Shown piece after piece: positions 16,423 through 26,835 of a DNA stretch of 54,160 nt. The position numbers and the translations under genes were made by a program. Location of the stretch: NCBI GenBank assembly GCA_019751755.1, contig JAIENA010000305.1, positions 1 through 54,160 of the forward strand. The letters run 5' to 3'. Below the pieces are notes generated by a model, which ran no database searches, was not told the origin of the DNA, and saw nothing but the letters and a program-made list of their open reading frames with translations. This DNA is from Burkholderiaceae bacterium. GTDB taxonomy: Bacteria > Pseudomonadota > Gammaproteobacteria > Burkholderiales > Burkholderiaceae_D. Every line of letters begins with the position of its first letter. The first letter of the stretch is position 1.

Positions 16423-16851
16423 GTGTTTCAAGGCGCTTCCGCTATCACTCTCGATGCGAAAGGCAGGATGTCTATTCCCGCCCGGCATCGTGACGCACTG
16501 GCACTCCAGTGTGAAGGGCGCCTCACGCTTACCAAGCACCCTGACGGCTGTGTGCTGATGTACCCACGTCACGTCTGGGAAGCCAAGCGCGACCAGATTG
16601 CCGCCTGGCCGATGTCGGCCCGTGGCTGGCAGCGTATTTTGCTGGGCAACGCGGTCGACGTGGAGATGGATACCGCCGGCCGTATCCTGGTGGCGCCTGA
16701 GTTGCGCGCCGCCGTCGGCCTCGGTCGCGACGTGATCCTGTCCGGCATGATGACCCATTTTGAGATCTGGGATCCGGCCAAGCGCGCCGATAACGAAGCG
16801 CAAACCATCGAGGCAGGCATGCCCGATGCCCTCTCGGATTTTTCTTTCTAA
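16423..16851 (+). CDS. mraZ: transcriptional regulator MraZ
   Basis: 142-residue AbrB-like DNA-binding protein that represses its own dcw promoter. It has two tandem SpoVT/AbrB-type beta domains, each with the DxxxR motif: DAKGR near residue 11 and DTAGR near residue 84. MraZ forms a ring oligomer that contacts phased repeats like those at 16322-16356. The start is GTG, set by AAAGG upstream and by the family N-terminus ([15 protein letters not shown]). First gene of the dcw cluster, ten bases before rsmH. Confidence 0.96.
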   Translation: MFQGASAITLDAKGRMSIPARHRDALALQCEGRLTLTKHPDGCVLMYPRHVWEAKRDQIAAWPMSARGWQRILLGNAVDVEMDTAGRILVAPELRAAVGLGRDVILSGMMTHFEIWDPAKRADNEAQTIEAGMPDALSDFSF

Positions 16852-16861
16852 GGCCCGCTCC

Positions 16862-17818
16862 ATGACGATTACTGCGGCGCCAGCATTCCAGCACCGTACG
16901 GTGCTGTTAGATGAAGCGGTCGATGCGCTCGAACTGAGCGGCGACCGCGCCAACGGTATTTATATAGATGGCACGTTTGGCCGCGGTGGCCATACGCGCC
17001 TGATTCTGTCCCGCCTGGGTCCCCAGGCACGGTTGATTGCGTTCGATAAAGATCTGCAAGCCATCGCCACGGCTGAACAAATCGATGACCCGCGCTTCAC
17101 GATTGTGCACGACAGTTTTGCCACCATGGCCAGTGCGCTGGCCGAGCGCGGCATCGGCAAGGTCGATGGCGTGTTGCTGGACTTGGGGATTTCCTCGCCG
17201 CAAGTCGATGATGCGGCGCGCGGTTTCAGCTTCCGCAACGACGGTCCGCTCGACATGCGCATGGATACCACGCGCGGCCAGTCGGCGGCCGCATGGTTGG
17301 CGGTGGAATCCGCCGAAAATTTGGAAAAGGTGATCAGGGATTATGGCGAAGAGCGGTTTGCTTTTCAGATTGCAAAGGCGATTGTTGCTCGCCGAGAAAT
17401 CGAGCCGATTTCAACCACACGACAGCTTGCCGGTATCGTGGCAGGGGCGGTCAAGACCCGTGAAAAGGGCAAAGACCCGGCCACCCGGACTTTTCAGGCT
17501 ATACGGATCCACATCAACAAAGAGCTGGAAGACCTTGAGGCCGGTCTGAGCCAGGCCTACGGCTGCGTGGCGCCGGGTGGCATTTTGGCCATCATCAGCT
17601 TCCACTCGCTGGAAGACCGCATGGTCAAGCGCTTCTTTGCCAGCAAGGCCAATGTGCCGCAGCCGGACCGCCGTCTGCCGATCCGCGCGGTCGATTTGCC
17701 GCAGCCGGAAATGAAGCTGCTGGCCAAAATCAAACCGTCCGATGACGAGGTGGATGCCAATCCGCGCGCCCGTTCGGCCGTGATGCGTGTCGCGCGCAAG
17801 CTGGCCGGGGGCGCGTGA
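16862..17818 (+). CDS. rsmH: 16S rRNA (cytosine(1402)-N(4))-methyltransferase RsmH
   Basis: SAM-dependent methyltransferase of 318 residues (formerly MraW) that modifies C1402 in the ribosomal P site. SAM-binding motif [14 protein letters not shown] lies near residue 36, DKDLQAI binds the ribose, and [10 protein letters not shown] and the later [16 protein letters not shown] are family signatures. The ATG at 16862 ([16 protein letters not shown]) fits the family; the ORF is open further upstream inside mraZ. The stop overlaps the ftsL start by one base. Confidence 0.96.
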   Translation: MTITAAPAFQHRTVLLDEAVDALELSGDRANGIYIDGTFGRGGHTRLILSRLGPQARLIAFDKDLQAIATAEQIDDPRFTIVHDSFATMASALAERGIGKVDGVLLDLGISSPQVDDAARGFSFRNDGPLDMRMDTTRGQSAAAWLAVESAENLEKVIRDYGEERFAFQIAKAIVARREIEPISTTRQLAGIVAGAVKTREKGKDPATRTFQAIRIHINKELEDLEAGLSQAYGCVAPGGILAIISFHSLEDRMVKRFFASKANVPQPDRRLPIRAVDLPQPEMKLLAKIKPSDDEVDANPRARSAVMRVARKLAGGA

Positions 17819-18090
17819 TGAGTTTCAAGATCAATGCGGTGCTGGCGGCCTTGCTGGTGGGGTGCGCCCTGTCGCTGGTCAATGCGCAATACCAGGCGCG
17901 CCACCTGTTCATTGGTCTGGAACGGGCGCAGCGCCAGGCGCGCCAGCTCGACGTCGACTGGGCGCAGTTGCAACTGGACCAGTCGACCCTGGGTAAGCAT
18001 GGCCGGATCGAGGAAATCGCCCGGCGTGATTTGAACATGACGCAACTGACGGCCAACCGCACCCAATACCTGACGGAAGGCGAGCAATGA
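17818..18090 (+). CDS. ftsL: cell division protein FtsL
   Basis: Small bitopic divisome protein of 90 residues that forms the FtsQLB complex with FtsQ and FtsB and helps activate FtsWI. It has a short cytoplasmic N-terminus, one membrane segment (about 5-24, INAVLAALLVGCALSLVNA) and a periplasmic coiled-coil (about 28-75). The ATG at 17818 overlaps the rsmH stop; an in-frame GTG one codon earlier is less likely. It overlaps ftsI by four bases. Sequence conservation in FtsL is low; assignment rests on size, topology and position. Confidence 0.93.
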   Translation: MSFKINAVLAALLVGCALSLVNAQYQARHLFIGLERAQRQARQLDVDWAQLQLDQSTLGKHGRIEEIARRDLNMTQLTANRTQYLTEGEQ

Positions 18091-19934
18091 TGCGTTCCGG
18101 TGGCGCCAACAGCGCACGCGTGGCCCGTTCCAAGGGCGTGCAATTTTCCAAGAGCCCCATGCTGGCGGTCAGCCTGCCGCCATGGCGTTCGCGCGTGGTG
18201 TTGTTTGTCTTGTTTGCCGCCTTTGCCGCGCTGGCCGTGCGCGCCGTGTGGCTGCAGGGCCTGTCGACCCAGTTCCTGCAGGACCAGGGCGAGTTGCGCT
18301 ACGGCCGCACGCTCGAATTGCCGGCCACCCGTGGCAATATCCGCGACCGCGACAACCAGGTGCTGGCCGCCAGCGCCGAAGTGCGCGGCGTGTGGGGCGT
18401 GCCCAGTGAATTGCTGAAGGAGCCGGCCGACCGGCTGCGCGCGCTGGCGGCGCTGCTGGAAATGCCGGAAGCGGAATTGCGCGGCAAGCTCGAAACCAAG
18501 CAGGCCCAGGTCGATGCCAAGCGCAAGCCGGAAGACAAGGATAAAGACAAGGACAAGCAGGTGCTGCTGTACCTGAAGCGCCAGGTCGAAATGGACGTCG
18601 CGCACAAGATCACGGCGCTCAAGCTGGACGGCATTGAAATGCGCAAGGAATACAAGCGCTACTACCCGCAGGGCGGCGTGGTGTCGCACGTGATCGGCTT
18701 CAATGACCTGGAAGACGTGGGCCAGGAAGGCATGGAAAAGGCGCAGGAGGCTTTGCTGAAGGGTAAACCGGGCAGCCGCCGCGTGATCGTCGACCGCCTC
18801 GGCCACATCGTCGAAGACGCCGGCACCATCAATGAACCGCATGAAGGCAAGGACTTGATCCTGTCGCTCGACAGCAAGATCCAGTACATCGCGTTTTCGC
18901 AGGTGAAAAACGCGGTCGAAAAATTCAAGGCCAAGGCGGGCGCCGCCATCGTGCTCGACGTGCATACCGGCGAAGTGCTGGCGCTGGCCAATTATCCGAC
19001 CTTCGAGCCGAAGGAAGCGCGCACGCTGCGCGGCGCCGATCGCGAAGTGCTGCGCAACCACGTGATCACCGATACGTTCGAGCCGGGTTCGACCCTGAAA
19101 CCATTCACGGTGGCGCTGGGCATGGACACCGGCCGCTACAAGCCGACCAGCTATATCGACACGGGCGCGGGCAAGTACACGATCCTGGACCGCACCATCA
19201 GCGATACCAAGGGTCACGGTGTCATCAATGTGCAGCAGATCATTGAAATGTCGTCCAATATCGGCACCTCGAAGATCGCGCTGTCGATGCCGCCGCAAGA
19301 GATGTGGGAACTGTTTACCAAGGTCGGCTTTGGCCAGCAGCCGAAATGGGGCTTCCCTGGCGCGCAGGCGGGCCGTGTGCGTCCGTATAAATCGTGGCGC
19401 CCGATCGAGCAGGCCACGATGAGCTACGGTAACGGTATTTCCGTGTCGCTGATCCAGCTGGCGCGCGCCTACCTGATCTTCGCGCGCGACGGCGACATCA
19501 TTCCGCTGTCGTTCCAGAAGGTCAATACGCCGCCGGTCGGCACCCAGGTCATCAAACCGCAGACCGCGCGCCAGATGCGCGAAATGCTCGAGACTGTGGT
19601 GTCGGGCAAGGATGGCACCGCCAAGCAGGCGCAAATCGCCGGCTACCGCGCGGGCGGCAAGACCGGTACCGCCTACAAGGTGGTCAACGGCCGCTATGCG
19701 ATGCCGCGTAAATACATTGGTTCGTTTGCCGGCATGGTGCCGATGTCGAACCCCCGTTTTGTCATCGCCGTCATGATCGATGAACCGACCCAGGGCGGCC
19801 ACTATGGCGGCCAGGTCGCCGCGCCCACTTTTGCCGCCGTTGCCGCGAACGCCTTGCGTTCCAAGAACGTGCCGCCTGATTCGAACGTGACCGAAATCGT
19901 AGTGCCATCGGACAACGGACCGGAGGCCATGTAA
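18087..19934 (+). CDS. ftsI: septal peptidoglycan transpeptidase FtsI (PBP3)
   Basis: Class B penicillin-binding protein of 615 residues that crosslinks septal peptidoglycan. A membrane anchor (about 36-55) precedes the pedestal domain and the transpeptidase domain, with the catalytic motifs STLK (335-338, acyl-enzyme Ser335), SSN (389-391) and KTGT (525-528). An unusual lysine/aspartate run (RKPEDKDKDKDKQ, about 146-158) sits in the pedestal domain. The first ATG overlaps the ftsL stop by four bases; a second ATG follows directly. The stop overlaps murE by one base. Confidence 0.97.
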   Translation: MMRSGGANSARVARSKGVQFSKSPMLAVSLPPWRSRVVLFVLFAAFAALAVRAVWLQGLSTQFLQDQGELRYGRTLELPATRGNIRDRDNQVLAASAEVRGVWGVPSELLKEPADRLRALAALLEMPEAELRGKLETKQAQVDAKRKPEDKDKDKDKQVLLYLKRQVEMDVAHKITALKLDGIEMRKEYKRYYPQGGVVSHVIGFNDLEDVGQEGMEKAQEALLKGKPGSRRVIVDRLGHIVEDAGTINEPHEGKDLILSLDSKIQYIAFSQVKNAVEKFKAKAGAAIVLDVHTGEVLALANYPTFEPKEARTLRGADREVLRNHVITDTFEPGSTLKPFTVALGMDTGRYKPTSYIDTGAGKYTILDRTISDTKGHGVINVQQIIEMSSNIGTSKIALSMPPQEMWELFTKVGFGQQPKWGFPGAQAGRVRPYKSWRPIEQATMSYGNGISVSLIQLARAYLIFARDGDIIPLSFQKVNTPPVGTQVIKPQTARQMREMLETVVSGKDGTAKQAQIAGYRAGGKTGTAYKVVNGRYAMPRKYIGSFAGMVPMSNPRFVIAVMIDEPTQGGHYGGQVAAPTFAAVAANALRSKNVPPDSNVTEIVVPSDNGPEAM

Positions 19935-21502
19935 TGCAGAACATGAACCCGACAGATATCAGTAACTGGATCAAACAGCAGGCCGCCACTGGCCGGCTGG
20001 TTTCGGACTCGCGCCGCGTGACAGCGGGCGACGTCTTTTTTGCCTATCCGGGCGATGGCAAGGATGGCCGCGATTACATCGCCGCCGCCGTGGCGCAGGG
20101 CGCTGCGGCCGTGGTGCTGGAAGCGGCCGGCGCGCAATGGGATGAGGCGTGGGCTGCGGCAAAATCGGTGCCGCACCTGGAAGTGGCGGACTTGAAGCGC
20201 CAGTCCGGCCCGATTGCGCAAGCGTTTTACGGCCAACCCGGCCGCGCCATGTATGCGGTGGCGGTCACCGGCACCAACGGCAAGACTTCGTGCGCCGTGT
20301 GGCTGGGCCAGGCCTTGAGTCGCCTGGGCAGCCAGACCGCCGTCATCGGCACGCTCGGCGTCGGCATGTTCCGCGCCCGGGGCGAACCGGAATTCGATCC
20401 GACCGGCTACACCACGCCGGACGCCGTGCTGCTGGCGCAAAAACTGGCGCAATGCCGGGACGCCGGCGCGCAGGCGCTGGCGATCGAAGTCACGTCGATC
20501 GCGCTGGACCTGGGCCGCACCGATGGCATGCATTTCGACACCGCGCTGTTTACCAATTTGACGCGCGACCACCTCGACCACCACGGCAGCATGGAAGCCT
20601 ATGAAGCGGCCAAGATGCGGCTGTTCGACTGGCCGGGTCTGAAAACGGCCGTCGTCAACCTCGATGATGCCGCCGGACTGCGCATTGTCGAACGTCTGTC
20701 GGCCCGCGCGGCGGCCGGGCAGGTCGCCGTGCTGGGGTATACCCTGCGCGACGCGGCGGCGCTGCCAGCCATCCCGCACGTCGCCATGCTGCGCGCCACG
20801 CAAGTGCGCACGCGCAGCGCCGGCACCGAATTCCATCTTGATTGCCCGCAGGGACAGGCGCACGTGCGCACCCACCTGGTCGGTCAATTCAATATCAGCA
20901 ATGCGCTGGCGGTGCTGGGCGCCTTGCTGGCCAAAGGCGAAGCCGGCAGCGTGTCGCTGCGCCAAGCGGTCGACGCCATCGAAGCCATTGAGCCGGCGCC
21001 GGGCCGCATGCAGCAAATGGGGGGCGTTGATGCGCCGCTGGTGATCGTTGATTACGCCCATACGCCCGATGCGCTGGAAAAAACCCTGTCGACGCTGCGC
21101 ATCGTGGCGCAGGAGCGCGGCGGCAAGCTGTGGTGCGTGTTTGGCTGCGGCGGCGACCGCGATCCGGGCAAGCGTCCGCAAATGGGCCGGATCGCCCAGG
21201 CCGCCGACCAGGTGCTGGTCACCAGCGACAATCCGCGCAGCGAAGATCCGCACGCGATCATTGCGCAAATCGTGGCCGGCATGGATGCGCAGCACCCGTC
21301 GTCGAAATTCCAGGCGGTGGAAGACCGCGCCGCCGCGATCCTGTGCGCCGTCAAGCACGCCGGCAAGCAGGATGTGATTTTGCTGGCCGGGAAAGGCCAT
21401 GAACCGTACCAGGAAATCAAGGGCCGCAAGATGCCGTTTTCCGATGCGGACCACGCGCAACTGGCGTTGAGCGCGCGCCTGACGATGATGAGGCCGAATT
21501 GA
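19934..21502 (+). CDS. murE: UDP-MurNAc-L-Ala-D-Glu:meso-DAP ligase MurE
   Basis: Cytoplasmic ATP-dependent ligase of 522 residues that adds meso-diaminopimelate to the peptidoglycan precursor. ATP loop GTNGKTS (113-119); the DNPR motif (432-435, in TSDNPRSEDP) selects meso-DAP rather than lysine, as in Gram-negatives. The usual SSHAL-like motif reads EVTSIALDLGR. The ATG overlaps the ftsI stop as TAATG, and the stop overlaps murF as TGATG, so translation is coupled at both ends. Confidence 0.97.
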   Translation: MQNMNPTDISNWIKQQAATGRLVSDSRRVTAGDVFFAYPGDGKDGRDYIAAAVAQGAAAVVLEAAGAQWDEAWAAAKSVPHLEVADLKRQSGPIAQAFYGQPGRAMYAVAVTGTNGKTSCAVWLGQALSRLGSQTAVIGTLGVGMFRARGEPEFDPTGYTTPDAVLLAQKLAQCRDAGAQALAIEVTSIALDLGRTDGMHFDTALFTNLTRDHLDHHGSMEAYEAAKMRLFDWPGLKTAVVNLDDAAGLRIVERLSARAAAGQVAVLGYTLRDAAALPAIPHVAMLRATQVRTRSAGTEFHLDCPQGQAHVRTHLVGQFNISNALAVLGALLAKGEAGSVSLRQAVDAIEAIEPAPGRMQQMGGVDAPLVIVDYAHTPDALEKTLSTLRIVAQERGGKLWCVFGCGGDRDPGKRPQMGRIAQAADQVLVTSDNPRSEDPHAIIAQIVAGMDAQHPSSKFQAVEDRAAAILCAVKHAGKQDVILLAGKGHEPYQEIKGRKMPFSDADHAQLALSARLTMMRPN

Positions 21503-22902
21503 TGCGCGCCACACTCCGCCAGCTTTTGCCAGCCCTGCAGTCAGCCGATGGATCGGGCGCCGTAGCGATGGGCGCCGATGTCGCCTTTGAAGGCGTTTCG
21601 ACCGACACCCGCACGGTGACGGCCGGTTCGTTGTTTGTCGCCTTGAAAGGCGAGACCTTCGATGCCCATGATTTCCTCGCGCAGTGCGCCGATAAGGGCG
21701 TGGTGGCGGTGGTGGCCGAACACGTGCCGGACGGCTTCGCGCTGCCGGCGCTGATCGTGCCGGACACCTTGCACGCGCTGGGCCGGATCGCCAACTGGTG
21801 GCGCCAGCACTTTGCGGTGCCGGTAATCGGCGTGACCGGCAGCAATGGCAAGACCACCGTCAAGGAAATGATCTCGGCCATCCTGGCGCAGGCGCACGGC
21901 GATGAGGGCCGCCTGGCCACGCGCGGCAACCTGAATAATGAAATCGGTGTGCCGCTGACCTTGTTCCGCATGAATCCGCGGCAGCAGTCGGCCGTGATCG
22001 AGATGGGTATGAATCATCCCGGCGAAATCGGCCGCCTGGCCGCGATTGCGCAGCCGACCATTGCGCTGGTCAACAACGCCCAGCGCGAACACCAGGAATT
22101 CATGCACACGGTGGAGGCGGTGGCGCGCGAAAATGGTGCCGCGCTGGCGGCCTTGCCGGCCGATGGCGTGGCGGTCTACCCGCGCCATGACGACTACACC
22201 CCGATATGGGAAGCCTTGAGCGCAGGCCGCCGCACGCTGACCTTTGGCCTGAACAAGGAAGCCGACGTCTCGTGCTCGCACCGCGCGGACGATTTCGGCA
22301 GCCAGATGTTCGTGTCGATTAAAAAAGCAGACGGCGAACTGGAACAGTTCTATGTCGGCCTGCAGGCGGCCGGACAGCACAATGTATTGAATGCGCTGGC
22401 CGCCATCGCCTGCACCTATGCGGCCGGCATTCCGGTGGCGCAGATCAAGCTGGGCCTGGACCTGTTCGCGCCGGTCGCGGGGCGCCTGCAAAAGAAGACC
22501 GCCGCCAATGGCGCGGTGGTGATTGACGACACGTACAACGCCAACCCGGATTCGGTCCGGGCCGCCATCGACGTGCTGGCGCATGCGCCGGCGCCACGGG
22601 TGCTGGCGTTGGGCGACATGGGCGAAGTGGGCGCGCAGGGCCGCGAATTCCACCAGGAGATCGCCGCCTATGCCGCCAGTAAGGGGATCGAGCATGTGCT
22701 CGTCACAGGAACGCTGGCACGCCATATGGACACGGTAGGTGGCGCGCGGCACTTTGAAACATTCGACTCGCTGCTGTCTGAATTGACAGCAAAGGTAACG
22801 CCGGATGCAACTGTATTGATCAAGGGCTCCCGTTTCATGAAGATGGAACGGGCCGTGCAGCATTTGATTGGGCAACAACAAGCTACAAAGGAAACACACT
22901 AA
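21502..22902 (+). CDS. murF: UDP-MurNAc-tripeptide:D-Ala-D-Ala ligase MurF
   Basis: Adds D-Ala-D-Ala to UDP-MurNAc-tripeptide, completing the soluble precursor; 466 residues. Mur ligase domains: N-terminal UDP-binding ([18 protein letters not shown]), central ATPase with GSNGKTT (113-119) and the [10 protein letters not shown] motif, and a C-terminal domain with [10 protein letters not shown]. The ATG at 21502 overlaps the murE stop; the next gene mraY starts three bases after its stop. Confidence 0.97.
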   Translation: MRATLRQLLPALQSADGSGAVAMGADVAFEGVSTDTRTVTAGSLFVALKGETFDAHDFLAQCADKGVVAVVAEHVPDGFALPALIVPDTLHALGRIANWWRQHFAVPVIGVTGSNGKTTVKEMISAILAQAHGDEGRLATRGNLNNEIGVPLTLFRMNPRQQSAVIEMGMNHPGEIGRLAAIAQPTIALVNNAQREHQEFMHTVEAVARENGAALAALPADGVAVYPRHDDYTPIWEALSAGRRTLTFGLNKEADVSCSHRADDFGSQMFVSIKKADGELEQFYVGLQAAGQHNVLNALAAIACTYAAGIPVAQIKLGLDLFAPVAGRLQKKTAANGAVVIDDTYNANPDSVRAAIDVLAHAPAPRVLALGDMGEVGAQGREFHQEIAAYAASKGIEHVLVTGTLARHMDTVGGARHFETFDSLLSELTAKVTPDATVLIKGSRFMKMERAVQHLIGQQQATKETH

Positions 22903-22904
22903 TC

Positions 22905-24074
22905 ATGCTGCTTTGGCTCGCACAACAGTACCAGGACATCTTCAGTCCTCTGCGCGTGTTCAACTTCATCACCGCGCGCGCGGTGTTCGCGACCATCACC
23001 GCGCTGGTGATCGGCCTGTGGGCAGGTCCGGCTGTGATCCGCAAGTTGACCGCAATGAAATATGGCCAGGCGGTACGCACCGATGGCCCGCAAACCCACC
23101 TGAAAAAACACGGCACGCCAACCATGGGCGGGGTGCTGGTGCTGATCTCGATCGGTGTCTCGACCCTGCTGTGGTGCGACTGGTCGAATCGCCTGATCTG
23201 GCCGGTGATCGTGGTGACGCTGGGCTTTGGCGCCGTGGGCTGGGTGGACGACTACCGCAAGGTGGTGCGCCAGGACCCGGAAGGCATGCGTTCGGCTGAA
23301 AAATATTTCTGGCAATCGCTGGTCGGCATCGGCGCCGCCCTGTACCTGGCGTTCTCGGTGTCCGCGCCGACGCCGGCCAAGGTGTTTGAATTGTTCTTCC
23401 AGTGGGTGCAGTCGGGCTTTTCGATGGACTTGCCGCCCAAGGCTGACCTGATCGTGCCGTTCTTCAAGACCATCAGCTATCCGCTGGGCGTGTGGGGCTT
23501 TATCGCGCTGACCTATTGCGTCATCGTCGGTTCCAGCAATGCCGTCAATTTCACCGATGGCCTGGACGGCCTGGCGATCATGCCGACCGTGATGGTGGGT
23601 TCGGCCCTGGGCTTGTTCGCCTACCTGACCGGCAGCTCGGTGTATTCGAAATACCTGTTCATCCCGTATATCCCGGGCGCCGGTGAATTGATCATCTTCT
23701 GCGGCGCGTTGGCGGGGGCGGGCCTGGCCTTCCTCTGGTACAACGCGCACCCGGCACAAGTGTTCATGGGTGACGTCGGCGCGCTGGCGCTGGGCGGCGC
23801 GCTGGGTACCATTGCCGTTGTGGTGCGTCAGGAAATCGTGCTGTTCATTATGGGCGGCGTGTTCGTCGCGGAAACCGTGTCCGTCATCATTCAGGTGGGC
23901 TGGTTCAAATACACGAAAAAACGCTATGGCACCGGCCGCCGGGTCTTCCTGATGGCGCCGCTGCACCACCACTTTGAACAAAAGGGCTGGAAAGAGACCC
24001 AGGTTGTCGTGCGCTTCTGGATCGTCACGATGATGCTGGTACTGGTTGGTTTGTCGACCCTGAAATTGCGCTGA
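22905..24074 (+). CDS. mraY: phospho-MurNAc-pentapeptide translocase MraY
   Basis: Integral membrane enzyme of 389 residues that transfers phospho-MurNAc-pentapeptide to undecaprenyl phosphate to make lipid I. About ten membrane helices are predicted. Active-site features are the Asp pair in GWVDDYRKV, the Asp in [25 protein letters not shown], and the histidine motif APLHHHFE. A family-typical TPTMGG is near residue 72. It starts three bases after murF. Confidence 0.97.
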   Translation: MLLWLAQQYQDIFSPLRVFNFITARAVFATITALVIGLWAGPAVIRKLTAMKYGQAVRTDGPQTHLKKHGTPTMGGVLVLISIGVSTLLWCDWSNRLIWPVIVVTLGFGAVGWVDDYRKVVRQDPEGMRSAEKYFWQSLVGIGAALYLAFSVSAPTPAKVFELFFQWVQSGFSMDLPPKADLIVPFFKTISYPLGVWGFIALTYCVIVGSSNAVNFTDGLDGLAIMPTVMVGSALGLFAYLTGSSVYSKYLFIPYIPGAGELIIFCGALAGAGLAFLWYNAHPAQVFMGDVGALALGGALGTIAVVVRQEIVLFIMGGVFVAETVSVIIQVGWFKYTKKRYGTGRRVFLMAPLHHHFEQKGWKETQVVVRFWIVTMMLVLVGLSTLKLR

Positions 24075-24090
24075 GCTGGTGGCCGATGTG

Positions 24091-25620
24091 ATGGAAAAGC
24101 TTTACGACGGTAAGAAAGCACTGGTGCTGGGCCTGGGAGAATCGGGCCTGGCGATTGCACTTTGGCTGGCACGCCAGGGCGCCCATGTGCGCGTGGCCGA
24201 TACCCGCGCCGACAGCGCGCTCGGCGCGCGTCTGGCGGCGCTGAAGGACGCCATTCCCGGCGCCGAATTCGTCTCCGGTCCGCTGCACATGGAACTGCTG
24301 TTCGGCATGGATTTCGCCGTCACCAGTCCGGGCTTGTCGCCCAACGCCGACCTGGCCGATATCGTCTCGGCCACCAGCGCCGCGAAAATCCCGCTGTGGG
24401 GCGAAATCGAACTGTTTGCGCAAGCACTGGCCGCGCTGAAGGCCTCTGTCGGCTATGACCCGAAAGTGGTGGCCATCACCGGCACCAACGGCAAGACCAC
24501 GGTGACCAGCCTGACCGGCCAGTTGATCCAGCGCGCCGGTTTGACGGCGCGCGTGGCGGGCAATATCAGCCCGGCCGCGCTCGATGTGCTGCGCGAGGTG
24601 ATCGACGCCGACACGCTGCCGCAAGCCTGGGTACTGGAGCTGTCGAGCTTCCAGTTGCACACGACTTTTAGCCTGAATGCCCATGCCGCCACGGTCTTGA
24701 ACGTGACGCAAGACCACCTCGATTGGCACGGTTCGATGGCGGCCTACGCGGCCGACAAGGCACGCATCTTTGGGCCGGACACGGTGCGCGTGTTGAACCG
24801 CGACGATGCCGCCGTGATGGCGATGGCCAACCCGGTCGGCCAGAACGTGACCTTTGGCCTGACTGAGCCGAGCGAGGCCCACAGTTTTGGTTTGCACCTT
24901 GAGCGCAGCGTGACGTGGCTGGCCACGGCCGTGCCGGACGACGATGTGGAGCCGAAGAAGCGCCGCAAGAATGAACCGGTAGCGGTAGTGCCGACCTCGG
25001 TGAAAAACCTGATGCCGTCCGACGCGCTGCAAATTCGTGGCTTGCACAATGCCGCCAACGCGCTGGCGGCGCTGGCGCTGTGCCGCGCCATCGGCTTGCC
25101 GTTTGCGCCGCTGCTGCATGGCTTGCGCGAATACAAGGGCGAACCGCACCGCGTCGAATTGATCGGCGCGATCAATGATATCGAGTATTACGACGATTCC
25201 AAGGGCACCAATGTCGGCGCCACGGTGGCCGCGCTCAATGGTCTCGGCAAAAGCTTTAGCGGCGCGCACCAGCGTCTGGTGTTGATTGCCGGCGGTGACG
25301 GCAAGGGCCAGCAATTCGATCCGCTGGCCGAACCCGTCGCGCGCCATGTGCGCGCGGTGCTGCTGATCGGCCGCGATGCGCCGGCCATCCGCGCCATGCT
25401 GCAGTCGGCCGGCGCGCTGTCCAGTGACGCGATCATCGATTGCGGCACGGATTTGCCCGCCGCCGTCAAACTGGCTGCCAAGCTGGCGCAGCCGGGTGAT
25501 GCCGTGTTGCTGTCGCCGGCCTGCGCCAGCCTGGACATGTTTAAAAACTACGCGCATCGCGCCCAGGTGTTTATCGACGCCGTGCGCGACGTGGCGCTGG
25601 ACGCCGGACAGGAGCTGTAA
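24091..25620 (+). CDS. murD: UDP-MurNAc-L-alanine:D-glutamate ligase MurD
   Basis: Cytoplasmic ligase of 509 residues adding D-glutamate to UDP-MurNAc-L-Ala. N-terminal Rossmann motif [10 protein letters not shown] (12-21), ATP loop GTNGKTT (131-137), ELSSFQL, and the C-terminal SKGTNVGAT and [13 protein letters not shown] typical of MurD. An insertion rich in charged residues (about [14 protein letters not shown]) lies in the second half. The ATG at 24091 is preferred because GGTGG lies eight bases upstream; in-frame GTG codons at 24079 and 24088 are possible. Three bases separate it from ftsW. Confidence 0.96.
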   Translation: MEKLYDGKKALVLGLGESGLAIALWLARQGAHVRVADTRADSALGARLAALKDAIPGAEFVSGPLHMELLFGMDFAVTSPGLSPNADLADIVSATSAAKIPLWGEIELFAQALAALKASVGYDPKVVAITGTNGKTTVTSLTGQLIQRAGLTARVAGNISPAALDVLREVIDADTLPQAWVLELSSFQLHTTFSLNAHAATVLNVTQDHLDWHGSMAAYAADKARIFGPDTVRVLNRDDAAVMAMANPVGQNVTFGLTEPSEAHSFGLHLERSVTWLATAVPDDDVEPKKRRKNEPVAVVPTSVKNLMPSDALQIRGLHNAANALAALALCRAIGLPFAPLLHGLREYKGEPHRVELIGAINDIEYYDDSKGTNVGATVAALNGLGKSFSGAHQRLVLIAGGDGKGQQFDPLAEPVARHVRAVLLIGRDAPAIRAMLQSAGALSSDAIIDCGTDLPAAVKLAAKLAQPGDAVLLSPACASLDMFKNYAHRAQVFIDAVRDVALDAGQEL

Positions 25621-25623
25621 TCC

Positions 25624-26835
25624 ATGCCATTCCAGCTGCCATTCCGCTTCGGTTCATCGTCCGGTTCGACGGCGATCGACAGCCGTGCGCGCCCGTCAAA
25701 GATGATGGAGTACGACCAGCTGTTGGTGTGGGTGGTGCTGATCCTGATGCTGCTGGGGATGGTGATGGTGTATTCGGCCTCGATTGCGCTGCCCGACTCG
25801 CCCAAATATGCGGCCTACAAGAACAATTATTTCCTGGTGCGCCAGGCGATCTTTATCACGGTCGCCGTGTTGGCCGCGCTGTTCATTTTCCGCGTGCCGA
25901 TCGCCACCTGGCAGCGCTCCGCGCCTTACCTGTTCATCGGCACCCTGGTGCTGCTGGTGCTGGTGCTCATTCCCGGGCTGGGTGTGTCGGTCAATGGCGG
26001 GCGGCGCTGGCTGTCGCTGAAGGTTTTCAATTTCCAGCCGTCGGAAATGATGAAAGTCGTGATGGTGCTGTACGCCGCCGATTACACGGTGCGCAAGCAG
26101 GAATACATGCACAAGCTGACCAAGGGTTTCATGCCGATGGCGCTGGCGGTCAGCTTTGTTGGCATGCTGCTGCTGCTGGAGCCCGACCTCGGCGCGTTCG
26201 GCGTGATCGTCTGCATCGCCATGGGCATCCTGTTCCTGGGCGGCATCAATGCGATCTGGTTCGGCGGCATCGGCGCCATGCTGGTGACGATCTTCGTGAC
26301 CATCATCGCGCTGTCGCCGTTCCGGCGCGCGCGTTTCTTTGCCTACCTCAATCCGTGGGAAGAGGGCAACGCGCAGGACAAGGCGTACCAGCTGACGCAC
26401 TCGCTGATCGCCTTTGGCCGTGGCGAGTTCTTTGGCCAGGGGCTGGGCGGCAGCCTGGAAAAGCTGCACTACCTGCCGGAAGCGCACACCGACTTCCTGA
26501 TGGCGGTGATCGGCGAGGAGTTGGGACTGGCCGGCGTGCTGGTGGTGGTGGCCATGTTCTATTGGCTGATCAAGCGCGCTTTTGATATCGGCCGTCAGGC
26601 CATCGCGATCGACCAGACCTTTGCCGGGCTGGTGGCCAAGGGCATCGGCATCTGGATCGGCGTGCAAACGTTCATCAACATGGGCGTGAATCTGGGCCTG
26701 CTGCCGACCAAGGGATTGACGTTGCCACTGATGAGTTATGGCGGTACCGGCATTGTGATTAACTGCGTCGGGCTCGCGGTCCTGCTTCGGATCGACTACG
26801 AGAACCGGGTCTTGATGCGCGGTGGCCGGGTATGA
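25624..26835 (+). CDS. ftsW: septal peptidoglycan glycosyltransferase FtsW (SEDS)
   Basis: Polytopic SEDS protein of 403 residues that polymerises septal glycan strands together with FtsI. About ten membrane helices. Family motifs include NGGRRWLSL (periplasmic loop), QPSEMMKV, the catalytic Asp in [27 protein letters not shown], and the C-terminal [11 protein letters not shown] cytoplasmic N-terminal extension of about 28 residues precedes the first helix. The stop overlaps murG by four bases. Confidence 0.97.
   Translation: MPFQLPFRFGSSSGSTAIDSRARPSKMMEYDQLLVWVVLILMLLGMVMVYSASIALPDSPKYAAYKNNYFLVRQAIFITVAVLAALFIFRVPIATWQRSAPYLFIGTLVLLVLVLIPGLGVSVNGGRRWLSLKVFNFQPSEMMKVVMVLYAADYTVRKQEYMHKLTKGFMPMALAVSFVGMLLLLEPDLGAFGVIVCIAMGILFLGGINAIWFGGIGAMLVTIFVTIIALSPFRRARFFAYLNPWEEGNAQDKAYQLTHSLIAFGRGEFFGQGLGGSLEKLHYLPEAHTDFLMAVIGEELGLAGVLVVVAMFYWLIKRAFDIGRQAIAIDQTFAGLVAKGIGIWIGVQTFINMGVNLGLLPTKGLTLPLMSYGGTGIVINCVGLAVLLRIDYENRVLMRGGRV

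Noticed and set aside
17730..19802. 690-codon minus-strand frame opposite ftsL and ftsI
   Set aside because: Antisense of ftsL-ftsI; His/Arg/Gln-rich with no recognisable domain.
20464..20520. MurE SSHAL-like motif reads TSIAL
   Set aside because: Substitutions in this loop are common in Betaproteobacterial MurE proteins as far as I recall, and the ATP and DNPR motifs are intact.
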